64,000 bases of DNA from Methylobacterium sp. Leaf91 (GTDB lineage Bacteria; Pseudomonadota; Alphaproteobacteria; Rhizobiales; Beijerinckiaceae): contig NZ_LMMP01000009.1 in the NCBI RefSeq assembly GCF_001422815.1, forward strand, positions 7,746 through 71,745. The letters run 5' to 3'. The position numbers and the translations under genes are program-made. Shown here piece by piece: positions 33,931-43,162 of the stretch (the first letter of the stretch is position 1; each line of letters begins with the position of its first letter). The notes beneath the pieces are model-generated. The model saw only the letters and a program-made list of their open reading frames with translations, was not told the DNA's origin and did no database searches.

Positions 33931-36900
33931 ATGGCCACGCTCATCCTGCAGACAGCCGGGGCGGCTCTGGGGACCGCGCTCGGCGGGCCGATCGGCGGGG
34001 CCGTGCTCGGCACGCTCGGCGCCGTGGCCGGTGGTGCGATCGACAGCGCCCTGTTCGGAGCGCGGGCCGGGCCGCGCTTCGTCGAAGGCCCGCGCCTGAC
34101 CGATGTGGCCGGGCTGTCCTCCACGGAGGGCGAGCCGATCAAGCGGGTCTATGGCCGCGCCAAGGTGGGCGGCACCCTGATCTGGGCGACGCGCCCGCTG
34201 GAAGTGGCCAATACCAGCGTCCAGCGCGCCGCGTCCGGGGGCAAGGGCGGCGCCGGCCAGAAGACCGTGACCACGACCTATGCGTATTTCGCCGACCTCG
34301 CGGTGGGGCTGTGCGAAGGCGAGATCGCCCATGTCCGCCGGGTCTGGGCCGATGGCCGCGAGATCGACCTCACCACCCTGAATTACCGCCTGCACCGGGG
34401 CGGGGCCGACCAGGCGCCCGATCCGTTGATCGTCGCCAAGGAAGGCGCGGACCGAGCACCGGCCTATCGCGGCCTTGCCTATGTCGTGTTCGAGCGTCTG
34501 GCGCTCGCCGAGTTCGGCAACCGGGTGCCGCAGCTGGCCTTCGAGGTGATCCGCCCCGTGGAGGGGCTCGCCGGGATGGTCCGCGCCGTCTGCCTCATTC
34601 CCGGCTCGACGGAATTCGGCCTCGACCCCCGCCTCGTCACCGAGGATGCGGGTTTCGGCACCACGCGGGCCGCCAACCGGTTCCAGTTCCAGGAGGCGAG
34701 CGACGTCACCGCCTCCCTCGACGCGCTCCAGGCCCTGTGCCCGCGCCTCGCCCGCGTCTCGGTGGTGGCGAGCTGGTTCGGCAGCGACCTGCGCGCGGGC
34801 CGATGCACGGTGACGCCCAAGGTCGACCGGCCGGACAAGGCGACCCTCGGCGACACATGGAGCGTCGCCGGGTTGGCCCGCGATGAGGTGGAGACGGTCT
34901 CGACCGCGCCCATGGGAGGTGCGGCCTATGGCGGCACGCCCTCCGATGCCGGGCTCGGCCGCCTCGTCGCCGAGTTGCGCCGCCGCGGTCTCGAGGTCGT
35001 GCTCTACCCGTTCGTGATGATGGACGTGCCCGCCGGCAACGGCCTGCCCGATCCGCGCGACGCGGGCGCGCTCCATCAGCCGCCCTATCCCTGGCGGGGC
35101 CGTATCACCTGCGCGCCGGCCCCCGGCCAGCCGGGAAGCCCGGACGGGACCGCCGTTGCGGCAGCGCAAGTGGCGGCCTTCTTCCAGAACCCGGACGGCT
35201 ATCGCCGCTTCCTTCTCCATTATGCCGACCTTGCCGCCGGCTGGGCGGCCGACGGCGTTTCACTCTCCGGCTTCATCATCGGCAGCGAGTTCCCGAGCCT
35301 CACCCGCGTGCGGGGCGAGGCCGGGCGCTATCCGGCCGTGGAGGCGTTCACGGCCCTGGCCCAGGAGGTGCGCGCCCGCCTCGGGGCCGGCGTGGCCCTG
35401 GTCTACGCGGCCGATTGGACCGAGTACGGCGCCCATGTCAGCGACGGCGGGGCCACCGTGCGGTTCCCCCTCGACGCGCTCTTCGCCGATCCCGCCATCG
35501 CGGCGGTGGGCATCGACTATTACCCGCCGATCAGTGACTGGCGCGACGGCGAGGGCCATGCCGACCTCGCCGAGACCGACAGCCTCTACGACACGGCCTA
35601 TCTCAAGCGCCGCCTCGGGGCCGGCGAGGCCTTCGACTGGTACTATGCCGACGACGCCGACCGGCGGGCGCAACGGCGCACCCCCATCACCGACGGCGCG
35701 GCGGCCAAGCCCTGGATCTACCGGGCCAAGGACCTCGTCTCCTGGTGGTCGAACCCGCATCGCGAGCGCGACGGCGGGGTCGAGACCGGCACCACCGCCT
35801 GGATTCCCCAATCCAAGCCGATCTGGCTCACCGAAATCGGCGTGCCCGCCGTAGACAGGGGCACCAACGGCCCCAACGTCTTTCCCGATGCGAAATCCTC
35901 CGAGAACGCCGCGCCGCCCTTCTCCGCCAATCGTCGCGACGACCTGATCCAGGCCCGTGGCCTCGCCGCCATCCTGACCCGCTTCGATGCGGCGCTGCCG
36001 GGTTTCGAGCCGGCTCACAACCCGGTCTCGCCCGTCTATGGCGGCCCGATGGTCGCCGCCGAGTCGGTCTTCGTCTGGTGCTGGGATGCGCGGCCCTTCC
36101 CGGCCTTCCCGGATTTCGACACGGTCTGGGCGGATGCGGAGAACTGGTCCCTGGGTCATTGGATCACAGGACGGATCGAGGGGCTGGAGCTCGACCGCCT
36201 GATCCGCGCGATCCTCGCCGATCTCGGCATCACCGCGCCGGCCCGGATCGCCGCCGATGCCTGGCTCGACGGCTACGTCATCGACCGGCCGATCTCTGCG
36301 CGCGGCGCCCTGGAGCCCCTGGCCCGGATCTACGGGCTCGACGTCTCGGCGGTGGGTGGCAGGCTCGACATTCGCGGCCCGCGCCGCGAGCGCCCGATCG
36401 CCCTCGCGGCCGCCGATCTGGTGCTGACGGAGCGGGACCGGGCGCCGCTCAGCTTCGTCCGCGCCGAAGAATTCGAGCTGCCGCGCGCGCTCACCCTCGG
36501 CTTCTGCGACGGGGAGAGCGCGGATTACCGGAAAGCCAGCGCCTCGGCGATCCGTCCCACCGGCCTGAGACGGCGCGAAAGCAACGCCGACGCCCCCATC
36601 GTCACGCGCCGGGAGAGCGCGGAAGCGCTGGCCGAGGCGCTCCTCGACATGGCCATTGCCGGGCGCGACAGCGCGGGTTTCGCGGTGAGCCCGCGCCGGA
36701 TCGACCTGGTGCCGGGCGACCTCCTGGCCCTGCCCGGGGCCCGGCTCCCCCACCGGATCGTGCGGATCGCCGACAGTGCCGGCGCGCGGCGGATCGAGAC
36801 CCGTGCGGTCCCGGCCCAGGGGTTCCGCCGCGACGCCTATCGCAGCCCCGACGGGAAAGCCCACAGGCCGCCGCCATCCATGGCCGGGCGCCCCTTCGCC

Positions 36901-37839
36901 CGCGTGCTCGACCTGCCGGTGGACAGAGGCAGCCCGACCATCCTCCAATATCTCGCCGTCTCGGCCGATCCCTGGCCCGGTGAGATGGCCGTCTGGCGCT
37001 CCGCCGGGACGGACGGGCCGCTCGGCCTGCACCGCATCGTCGATTACCCCGCCTGCCTCGGCGAGACGCTGACCCCGCTGCCGCCGGGACCGCTCTGGCG
37101 CTTCGACCGGGGGACCCGGCTCGATCTGCGCCTGCGCCATGCCGGCGCCCTCTCCTCCATCGCCGAGAGCGACGTTCTGGCGGGCGGCAACCTCTTCGCC
37201 CTGGTGGGCAGCGATGGCGGGGTCGAGATCATCGCGGCGGCCGGCGCCGAGCTGATCGGTCCCGGCACCTACCGCCTCAGCCGCCTGCTGCGCGGCCTGA
37301 TGGGGAGCGAGGATCTCAGCCGGCGCGCGAATCCGGCCGGCTGCCTCGTCGTGCGCCTCGACGACGGGGCGGTCGTGCCCCTGGTGGAGCGGCTCGACGA
37401 GGCCGGCCGGCCGTTCCGTTACCGGATCGGGCCGGCCGCCCGCGACCCCGGCGATCCGAGCCATGTCGAGCTGCAGGCGAGCGCCGGCCTGCTGCCGCTC
37501 CGCCCCCTCGCGCCGGTGCACCTGACCGCACGCCGCGAGGCGGAGGGAATCCGGCTGGCCTGGCTCCGCCGGGCGCGGCGGGACGCGGATGGCTGGGAGC
37601 CGGTGGAGATCCCGCATGACGAGGCGGGCGAGACCTACGAGGTCTCGATCCACGCGCCGGACGGATCGATCCTCCGAACCGTTCGGACGACCGAGCCGGC
37701 GCTCCTCTACCTCGCCGCCGACGAGAGCGCCGATTTCGGCGCGACGCAGACCCACCTCGACGTGAGCGTCGCCCCGATCGGCGCGCTCACCGGCCTTGGC
37801 CCCGGCCGCCGCGCCATCCTGCCCGTGCGCTCCGCCTGA
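33931..37839 (+). CDS. GTA megahub protein gp15 (TIM-barrel glycoside hydrolase-like)
   Basis: 1,302 residues, the usual size of this largest GTA tail protein. The N-terminus is glycine-rich (GTALGGPIGGAVLGTLGA). The middle has a TIM-barrel-like domain (FFQNPDGYRRFLLHYADLAA, WTEYGAHVSDGG, KPIWLTEIGVPAVDRG). The C-terminus continues with receptor-side beta domains. It sits at the tail tip and may recognise the recipient. ATG 33931 follows the higBA insertion after about 80 bases. Uninterrupted reading frame. Confidence 0.94.
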   Translation: MATLILQTAGAALGTALGGPIGGAVLGTLGAVAGGAIDSALFGARAGPRFVEGPRLTDVAGLSSTEGEPIKRVYGRAKVGGTLIWATRPLEVANTSVQRAASGGKGGAGQKTVTTTYAYFADLAVGLCEGEIAHVRRVWADGREIDLTTLNYRLHRGGADQAPDPLIVAKEGADRAPAYRGLAYVVFERLALAEFGNRVPQLAFEVIRPVEGLAGMVRAVCLIPGSTEFGLDPRLVTEDAGFGTTRAANRFQFQEASDVTASLDALQALCPRLARVSVVASWFGSDLRAGRCTVTPKVDRPDKATLGDTWSVAGLARDEVETVSTAPMGGAAYGGTPSDAGLGRLVAELRRRGLEVVLYPFVMMDVPAGNGLPDPRDAGALHQPPYPWRGRITCAPAPGQPGSPDGTAVAAAQVAAFFQNPDGYRRFLLHYADLAAGWAADGVSLSGFIIGSEFPSLTRVRGEAGRYPAVEAFTALAQEVRARLGAGVALVYAADWTEYGAHVSDGGATVRFPLDALFADPAIAAVGIDYYPPISDWRDGEGHADLAETDSLYDTAYLKRRLGAGEAFDWYYADDADRRAQRRTPITDGAAAKPWIYRAKDLVSWWSNPHRERDGGVETGTTAWIPQSKPIWLTEIGVPAVDRGTNGPNVFPDAKSSENAAPPFSANRRDDLIQARGLAAILTRFDAALPGFEPAHNPVSPVYGGPMVAAESVFVWCWDARPFPAFPDFDTVWADAENWSLGHWITGRIEGLELDRLIRAILADLGITAPARIAADAWLDGYVIDRPISARGALEPLARIYGLDVSAVGGRLDIRGPRRERPIALAAADLVLTERDRAPLSFVRAEEFELPRALTLGFCDGESADYRKASASAIRPTGLRRRESNADAPIVTRRESAEALAEALLDMAIAGRDSAGFAVSPRRIDLVPGDLLALPGARLPHRIVRIADSAGARRIETRAVPAQGFRRDAYRSPDGKAHRPPPSMAGRPFARVLDLPVDRGSPTILQYLAVSADPWPGEMAVWRSAGTDGPLGLHRIVDYPACLGETLTPLPPGPLWRFDRGTRLDLRLRHAGALSSIAESDVLAGGNLFALVGSDGGVEIIAAAGAELIGPGTYRLSRLLRGLMGSEDLSRRANPAGCLVVRLDDGAVVPLVERLDEAGRPFRYRIGPAARDPGDPSHVELQASAGLLPLRPLAPVHLTARREAEGIRLAWLRRARRDADGWEPVEIPHDEAGETYEVSIHAPDGSILRTVRTTEPALLYLAADESADFGATQTHLDVSVAPIGALTGLGPGRRAILPVRSA

Positions 37840-37864
37840 GCGCCCACCGATCCGGAGCTCCACC

Positions 37865-39430
37865 ATGTCGCAGATGACGGCCAACCTCGCCCTGCCGCTG
37901 ATCGCGGCGGGGCAGGCGGGAAAGCACGTGACCCATAACGAGGCCCTGGCGGCCCTCGATACCCTCGTGCAGCTCGCCTGCCTCGACAAGGACCTGACGT
38001 CCCCGCCCTCCTCGCCCACCGAGGGAGACCGCTACCTCGTCGCCGACGCTGCGCCCACCGGCGCCTGGACCGGGCTCTCCGGCCACATCGTCCATTTCCA
38101 TGACGGCGTCTGGAACGGCCTCGCGCCGAGAGCCGGGTGGCTCGCCTATCTGGCCGACGAGGACGCGTTCTACCGTTTCGACGGCACCGCCTGGAGCGCC
38201 CTCTCCCGCACGATCTCGGCCCTGCAGAGCCTCGCCCTGCTCGGCCTCGGCACCGAGGCGGATGCGGAGAACCCGTTCGCGGCCAAGCTCAACAAGGCCC
38301 TGTGGACGGCGCGCGGCATGGCGGAGGGCGGCACCGGCGACCTGCGCTTCGCCCTGAACAAGGCTGCCACGGGCAACGTGCTGTCGCTGCTGCTCCAGAC
38401 CGGATTCTCGGCGCGCGCCGAGATCGGCCTGATCGCCGACGATGGCCTGTCCGTGAAAGTCTCGGCGGATGGGACGAACTGGGCCCATGCCTGGCGGGCC
38501 CAGGCGAATAACGGCTTCGTCGGTTTCGGTTCGGCCGCGTCGCCGGGCGGCCCGGTGCCGGGTGCTCCGATCTCCGTCTCGGGCTCGTCGAGTGCCGCCC
38601 TGATCCAGCTCGAATCCTACAGCCTGGGCGCGCCGGTGGTGAACATCACGACGCGCATCGCCCGCGGCACCCCGGCCGCCCCGACGGGCATCCTCGCGGG
38701 AGACCGATTCTTCGGTTTCTTCGGCCGTGGCTACCATGCGGCGGGCGGGTTCTCCGGCTACATGGTCACCTTCAACGGTGTCGCCGAAGAGGATTTCACC
38801 GCCACGGCGCAGGGCACGTTCGTCGATTTCCAGACGACGGAAATCGGCACGAGGTCACGCCGGTCCGTGGTCAAGTTCAGGGGCAACGGCGCCCTCGAAC
38901 TCATCCCCCGCACCGGCACGCCGAGCGCAGGGCTCGCACCCGGGCAGATCCTGTTCGACGGCACCGCCACCGCGTTCAAGGTCTATGACGGGACGCGCTG
39001 GTCCCGCCTCACCGACCTGCCCCGGTTCGCAGCCGCCATGGCCGCCGACATGACGATTCCGGCGGGCGCCTGGGCGAAGGTGGCGTTCAACACCGCCGAG
39101 GTGAACGACCAGGGCGCGTTCGTGCCCGCGGCGAACCGGTTCGTCGCCCCCGAGGCCGGCACCTACACGTTCGGCGCGGGCCTCGCCTTCCGCAAAAGCG
39201 GCAACGCCGCGCCCACCGCGCTCCAGGCCCGGTTCTACCGCAACGGCGCGGCGTCCCCGCGCCACCGGGCGGGCGTGACCGGCCTGGTCGACGGCGTCTC
39301 GACCCTCGCTCTCACGGCGACCCTCGCCCTGGCGGCGGGCGACACCGTGGAGGTGTTCGCGCAGTTCACCGGCGCCGAGGGCGGCATCCTCGCCGCCGAC
39401 ACGACGTTCTGGGGCCTCTCCGTGCCCTGA
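37865..39430 (+). CDS. DUF2793/C1q-like tail or head-spike protein
   Basis: 521 residues. Residues 1 to about 110 are DUF2793 (TANLALPLIAAGQAGKHVTH, WTGLSGHIVHFHDGVW), found in phage tail genes. A long repetitive beta region follows. Residues from about 387 match a C1q/TNF-like jelly roll: TIPAGAWAKVAFNTAEVND, then APEAGTYTFGAGLAF and RFYRNGAA. Such domains trimerise and often bind receptors. It follows gp15 after 25 bases, so it is probably part of the particle operon. Confidence 0.8.
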   Translation: MSQMTANLALPLIAAGQAGKHVTHNEALAALDTLVQLACLDKDLTSPPSSPTEGDRYLVADAAPTGAWTGLSGHIVHFHDGVWNGLAPRAGWLAYLADEDAFYRFDGTAWSALSRTISALQSLALLGLGTEADAENPFAAKLNKALWTARGMAEGGTGDLRFALNKAATGNVLSLLLQTGFSARAEIGLIADDGLSVKVSADGTNWAHAWRAQANNGFVGFGSAASPGGPVPGAPISVSGSSSAALIQLESYSLGAPVVNITTRIARGTPAAPTGILAGDRFFGFFGRGYHAAGGFSGYMVTFNGVAEEDFTATAQGTFVDFQTTEIGTRSRRSVVKFRGNGALELIPRTGTPSAGLAPGQILFDGTATAFKVYDGTRWSRLTDLPRFAAAMAADMTIPAGAWAKVAFNTAEVNDQGAFVPAANRFVAPEAGTYTFGAGLAFRKSGNAAPTALQARFYRNGAASPRHRAGVTGLVDGVSTLALTATLALAAGDTVEVFAQFTGAEGGILAADTTFWGLSVP

Positions 39431-39509
39431 ACCGCCCGGGAGGCGGTGCCCTCCCGGATCGCGCGTCGCCGGACGACGCCTCTCCCCCGTTCCAGACCCG
39501 GAGTGAACC

Positions 39510-40205
39510 ATGGACCTCAGCGCCATCGGCAGTGCCGTGCTCGTCGCCCGCGAAGGCCGGCGCCTCGACGCCTACCGCGATTCCGTCGGCATCTGGACCA
39601 TCGGAATCGGCCATACCAGCGCGGCGGGGCCGCCCGCGGTGACACAGGGCCTGCGTCTGACCGCGGCGGAATGCGACGCCGTCTTCGCCCGCGATGTCGG
39701 CCGCTTCGTGCGCACCGTCGCGGCGGTGGTGCCAAGCGATCTACCCGACCATGCCTTCGATGCCCTGGTCTCCCTCTGCTTCAACATCGGCGAAGGCGCG
39801 TTCCGGCGCTCGACCGTCGTGCGCCGCCTGAAGGCCGGGGACCGCGCGGGGGCCGCCGAGGCGATCCTGATGTGGAACCGGCCCGCCTCCCTGATCCCGC
39901 GCCGGAGGGCCGAGTACGACCAGTTCCGCACGCCCTACGCAACCTCCCTGCCGCGCGCCCGCTCCACCGATCCCGCCGTCATCCCGCGCCCGGCCGAGAC
40001 GACCCCACTGCCCGCGAGCCCGGCGCGGGAGCAACCGGAAGCAGGGCCGGGACTCCTGACAGGCCCGGCCGTCGGCTCCGAGCGCCGCCCCCTCCCCCGC
40101 ACGCCTTCGATTCGGACCGCGCCGCCGCAGCGGAGCGTCGCGCCCGCCAGTGCCTGGGCTCGGTTCACGGCGTCCCTCCGGGCCCTGTTCGGCCCGGGGG
40201 CCTGA
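39510..40205 (+). CDS. Endolysin, T4-type lysozyme (GH24)
   Basis: 231 residues. The T4 lysozyme triad spacing is exact: Glu15 in VAREGRRLDAYRDSVG, Asp24 and Thr30 in IWTIGIGHT. LCFNIGEGAFRRSTVVRRL matches the helical lobe. The last 90 residues are a Pro-rich tail with no known fold. There is no signal peptide, so it needs the holin-like protein encoded next. It should cut peptidoglycan to release particles. Confidence 0.92.
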   Translation: MDLSAIGSAVLVAREGRRLDAYRDSVGIWTIGIGHTSAAGPPAVTQGLRLTAAECDAVFARDVGRFVRTVAAVVPSDLPDHAFDALVSLCFNIGEGAFRRSTVVRRLKAGDRAGAAEAILMWNRPASLIPRRRAEYDQFRTPYATSLPRARSTDPAVIPRPAETTPLPASPAREQPEAGPGLLTGPAVGSERRPLPRTPSIRTAPPQRSVAPASAWARFTASLRALFGPGA

Positions 40206-40246
40206 TCCCGAAAAGCCCGCTCCCCCGCCGCATCCCGGAGATCGTC

Positions 40247-40771
40247 ATGAAACCCTCGTTCCTCGTCCTCGGCGGCCTTGCCGTGCTGCTTTCCTCCTGC
40301 GCCGCCTCGCCCTGCATGGCGGCGACGGCGGAAGCCGCCATCCTCCTGCCCTGGGGCGATGCCGCGATCGCCCTCGCCCAGATCGTCACCGCCTTCCTGG
40401 TGCCCCTGGCGATCACCGCGGCGACCGCCGCATTGGCGCGGATCGCCGGCCCGTTGCAGGTTCTGATCACGACCACCCTGGTCGAGCGTCTCGTGCGCAA
40501 TGTCGGCGATTACGCGATCAATGCCGTGGCCGGCGCCGTACGCGGACGGACCCTGTCGGTGCCGGTGGGCTCGGCCGTGATCGCACGCGCGGTTCAACGG
40601 GCCCTCGACCAGGCGCCGGCCTGGCTGGTGACGGCGGCGGGCGGGGCGGAGGGTCTCGCGGAGAAGGTCTTCCGCAGCCTGCCCCTCGATGAGGAGGCCA
40701 CGACCGGCAACACCCTGCCCCCCGCCCTCGATGCCCTGCGGGCGGGACAGGGCGCGGTGTCCCCGGTCTGA
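40247..40771 (+). CDS. Membrane protein, candidate holin
   Basis: 174 residues with one signal-type segment (LVLGGLAVLLSSCAASPC, containing a lipobox-like LLSSC) and a second strongly hydrophobic segment (IALAQIVTAFLVPLAITAA) followed by an amphipathic C-terminus. It follows the endolysin in the same direction, the usual place for a holin. Family not recognised with certainty; it could instead be a lipoprotein. Confidence 0.6.
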   Translation: MKPSFLVLGGLAVLLSSCAASPCMAATAEAAILLPWGDAAIALAQIVTAFLVPLAITAATAALARIAGPLQVLITTTLVERLVRNVGDYAINAVAGAVRGRTLSVPVGSAVIARAVQRALDQAPAWLVTAAGGAEGLAEKVFRSLPLDEEATTGNTLPPALDALRAGQGAVSPV

Positions 40772-40870
40772 GCTGCGTTCCGTGGACCGAGGGCTGCGAT
40801 AGTCACACTTCTCGCGGGCTGCGCTGGCGAGCCCTCTCCTGGAAGGCAGGGCGATCGCATATGATACCAC

Positions 40871-41016
40871 GCCGTCATTCCGGGTCGCCACAGGCGAGCC
40901 CGGACCCGGAGGGCCGCGCCGGAGGCGTGCAATCCAGAGCCGCCGACAGTGTAAAGTCCTGCATCACTTGTGTTTCTGGATCCCGGGCTCCGCTGCGCGG
41001 ACCCGGGATGACGGGG
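40871..41016. repeat. REP-like palindromic element, type 4
   Basis: The outer arms are CGTCATTCCGGGT at 40873 and ACCCGGGATGACG at 41001, with inner pairing GCGAGCCCGG...CCGGGCTCCGC. This is the widespread GTCATTCCGGG...CCCGGGATGAC repeat. It occupies the 406-base gap between two lysis genes (40772-41177); no gene is seen there. Confidence 0.75.
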
Positions 41017-41177
41017 TGGTGCCAGCGGGTTTCTGACAGGCAAATCGGCATATGCGGTCGCCCTGAATGCGAGGAGAGGGCACCCGGCGCGCCTTAGGTC
41101 GCGGACCTGCTTGGAAAGAGCGAACAGCCTTCGAGCAGATGGGTGAGCCCATTCGGGGCAGCGGAGGGGAGGTTCCC

Positions 41178-41528
41178 ATGGACAGGATCGCACTCGAAGC
41201 CGCCCGACTGCTGTTCTCGGAGGAGGGCGCGGGCTGGATCGTCGCCGCCCTTCTCGGCTTCGCCTGCCTGCATCTCTACCGGGAGGTGGGCCGGGCGCAG
41301 GAAGCCCGGATCGGCGAGGCCGGCGCCACGGCGACGGCTCTGGAACGGGCCTCGCAGGCGAACTCGGCCGTGGCTTTGGCCATCGAGAGCCGCACGCGCG
41401 TGCTCGAGGACCTGTCCCGGCTGGCCGGCGAGATCTCGCGCGGTGTCGATCGCGGCGACGAGCGGGCGCGGGAGAAGTTCGACGAAATCCTGCGCCGCCT
41501 CTCGGAAACCCGCCACGAGGGCCGATGA
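41178..41528 (+). CDS. Single-pass membrane protein with coiled coil
   Basis: 116 residues. One transmembrane segment (GWIVAALLGFACLHLYREVG) near residue 20 is followed by a long helical, charged coiled coil (ALERASQANSAVALAIESR to EKFDEILRRLSE). GGAGG lies upstream of ATG 41178. This build resembles i-spanins and lysis helper proteins, and it lies beside the endolysin and candidate holin, so a role in lysis is inferred. Confidence 0.6.
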   Translation: MDRIALEAARLLFSEEGAGWIVAALLGFACLHLYREVGRAQEARIGEAGATATALERASQANSAVALAIESRTRVLEDLSRLAGEISRGVDRGDERAREKFDEILRRLSETRHEGR

Positions 41529-41615
41529 CGCCCCGGCTTTCCCCCCGCGCGGCGCTCATCGCGCCTCGTGCTTCTTTGCCCGTTCCCCTTTACCCATGGA
41601 TGGGAGCTCACCCCG

Positions 41616-41822
41616 ATGAACCGTCTCGCCCGCTTCTTCCCGCCCTCCCCACGCCTGCGCGCCGCCTCCGGGCGCCTCCGGGCGGCGGAGACCGGATTCG
41701 AGCTCTCGATGACCGACCTGCGCAGGGCCGCCCTCGAGCACGTCGATTGTCACCGCCTCCTCGGCATCGCCTTGCGGGCGAGCCTGCAACCTGCGGTTCT
41801 CCACGGCGAAGGCCGCTCGTGA
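41616..41822 (+). CDS. Small hypothetical protein
   Basis: 68 residues from ATG 41616, Arg/Leu-rich (MNRLARFFPPSPRLRAA), helical, without a signal peptide. No family. It follows the coiled-coil membrane gene after 87 bases and may be the last gene of the particle operon. Support is limited to frame and position. Confidence 0.4.
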   Translation: MNRLARFFPPSPRLRAASGRLRAAETGFELSMTDLRRAALEHVDCHRLLGIALRASLQPAVLHGEGRS

Positions 41823-41965
41823 CCGCCCGTTTCGGGAACCGGAGGGGGCACGATCGGCTTGCCCGCTCTCATCCCGCCGCGCCACGATCCGATCGTTCGG
41901 GATCGGGGCCCGGCCGAACCCGCATTCAGGGCGCATTCAGTGCCCGAAGACCATTGACTCATCTC

Positions 41966-42340
41966 ATGCGCATCCTCCTCGCCCTGCTGTTCATCGGCCT
42001 GACCGTCGCGGCTTTCGCGACGGGGCCGATTCGCACGCTGGCGGAAGAGACGATGACGCCCGGTACGGCCGAGGTCTCGGCGCCGATGCACGTGGTCCCG
42101 CCGAGCGAGAGCTGTCTCAGCCCGGCGGACCTGCGCGAGGCGGTGGCGGACAAGCGGGTGATCGAGCCGGTGGCCGCGATCCGCGCCGCCAGGACGGTGA
42201 TCTCCCGGGCCGAGATCCAGCGCGCCCGGCTCTGCCGGCACGGGGAGGGCCTCGCCTATCTCCTGACGGCCTTGCGCCGGGACGGACAGTTCGTCCACGT
42301 GTTGGTGGATGCCACCACCGGACGGGTTATCGGCAAATAA
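41966..42340 (+). CDS. Small secreted periplasmic protein, FeuN/PepSY-like
   Basis: 124 residues with a signal peptide (ILLALLFIGLTVAAFATG). The mature protein has two segments resembling PepSY inhibitors (LSPADLREAVADKRVIEPVA and GEGLAYLLTALRRDGQFVHV then VDATTGRVIG). It ends 68 bases before the response regulator. In Sinorhizobium a small periplasmic protein, FeuN, encoded beside feuPQ, restrains the kinase, so a similar role is proposed. Homology to FeuN was not tested. Confidence 0.72.
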   Translation: MRILLALLFIGLTVAAFATGPIRTLAEETMTPGTAEVSAPMHVVPPSESCLSPADLREAVADKRVIEPVAAIRAARTVISRAEIQRARLCRHGEGLAYLLTALRRDGQFVHVLVDATTGRVIGK

Positions 42341-42408
42341 AGGCGGGGGCGCCTATCGTTCTCCGCGACGGGGGCTTCACCGCCGCCTCATCTTGGGAGT
42401 GAATCGCA

Positions 42409-43086
42409 GTGCGTCTGCTCGTCGTCGAGGATGACCGGGACATCAACCGGCAAGTGGTCAGCGCGCTCGAGGAGGCCGGCTACGTCGCCGACAAGGCCTT
42501 CGACGGCGAAGAGGGCGCCTATCTCGGCGAGAGCGAACCCTACGACGCGATCATCCTCGACATGGGCCTGCCAAAGGCGGACGGCGTCACCGTGCTGCAG
42601 AAATGGCGCCGCGCCGGCATCAAGACGCCGGTCATCATCCTCACCGCCCGCGACCGCTGGTCGGACAAGGTCGACGGGTTCGATGCCGGGGCCGACGATT
42701 ACGTGACCAAGCCCTTCCACATGGAAGAGCTGATGGCCCGCGTACGCGCGCTCCTGCGCCGCGCCACCGGCCACGCCACGAGCCAGATCTCCTGCGGGCC
42801 CGTCGTGCTCGATACCCGCTCGGGCCGCGTCTATGTCGACGGCAACCCGATCAAGCTCACGAGCCACGAATACCGCCTGCTCGCCTACCTGATGCACCAT
42901 ACCGGCCGCGTGGTCTCCCGCGCCGAGTTGACGGAGCATCTCTACGACCAGGATTTCGACAGGGATTCCAATACGATCGAGGTCTTCGTCGGCCGCCTCC
43001 GCAAGAAGCTCGCTGTGGACCTGATCCAGACCGTGCGCGGCCTCGGCTACCTCGTCGACCCGAACCAGCCCGCGCCGCGGGTGTAG
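42409..43086 (+). CDS. feuP: OmpR/PhoP-family response regulator (FeuP-like)
   Basis: 225 residues. Receiver domain: acidic pair in LLVVEDDRD, phosphorylated Asp in IILDMGLPKADG, Lys in YVTKPFHMEEL. Winged-helix DNA-binding domain with IKLTSHEYRLLAYLMHHTG and FVGRLRKKL. GTG start. Together with the kinase at 44436 it forms the pair that in rhizobia lies upstream of cycHJKL and is called FeuPQ; the name is by gene order. The kinase gene is separated from it by inserted toxin-antitoxin genes. Confidence 0.9.
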   Translation: MRLLVVEDDRDINRQVVSALEEAGYVADKAFDGEEGAYLGESEPYDAIILDMGLPKADGVTVLQKWRRAGIKTPVIILTARDRWSDKVDGFDAGADDYVTKPFHMEELMARVRALLRRATGHATSQISCGPVVLDTRSGRVYVDGNPIKLTSHEYRLLAYLMHHTGRVVSRAELTEHLYDQDFDRDSNTIEVFVGRLRKKLAVDLIQTVRGLGYLVDPNQPAPRV

Positions 43087-43112
43087 GGGGTAGAACTTCG
43101 GCGGATCTTGCC

Positions 43113-43154
43113 CCCGTCTCATCTGAGCCCCATAATCGGCTCAGATGAGACGGG
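43113..43154. promoter_or_regulatory. 17-bp inverted repeat, operator of the RES-Xre pair
   Basis: CCCGTCTCATCTGAGCC and GGCTCAGATGAGACGGG are perfect 17-bp arms around an 8-base spacer (43130-43137). It lies 9 bases upstream of the antitoxin ATG, where autoregulation is expected. It could also act as a transcription terminator for the response-regulator gene ending at 43086, which would separate the two operons. Confidence 0.75.
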
Positions 43155-43162
43155 AGTGCGAC

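Noticed and set aside
35260..38019. 919-codon leftward open frame under gp15
   Set aside because: High G+C leaves few stops; the composition (His/Asp/Arg/Gly runs) is that of an antisense shadow, while gp15 has clear motifs.
16792..41528. Intact temperate prophage
   Set aside because: No integrase, repressor, replication or att sites next to the block; gene order and short tape measure fit an RcGTA-type element.
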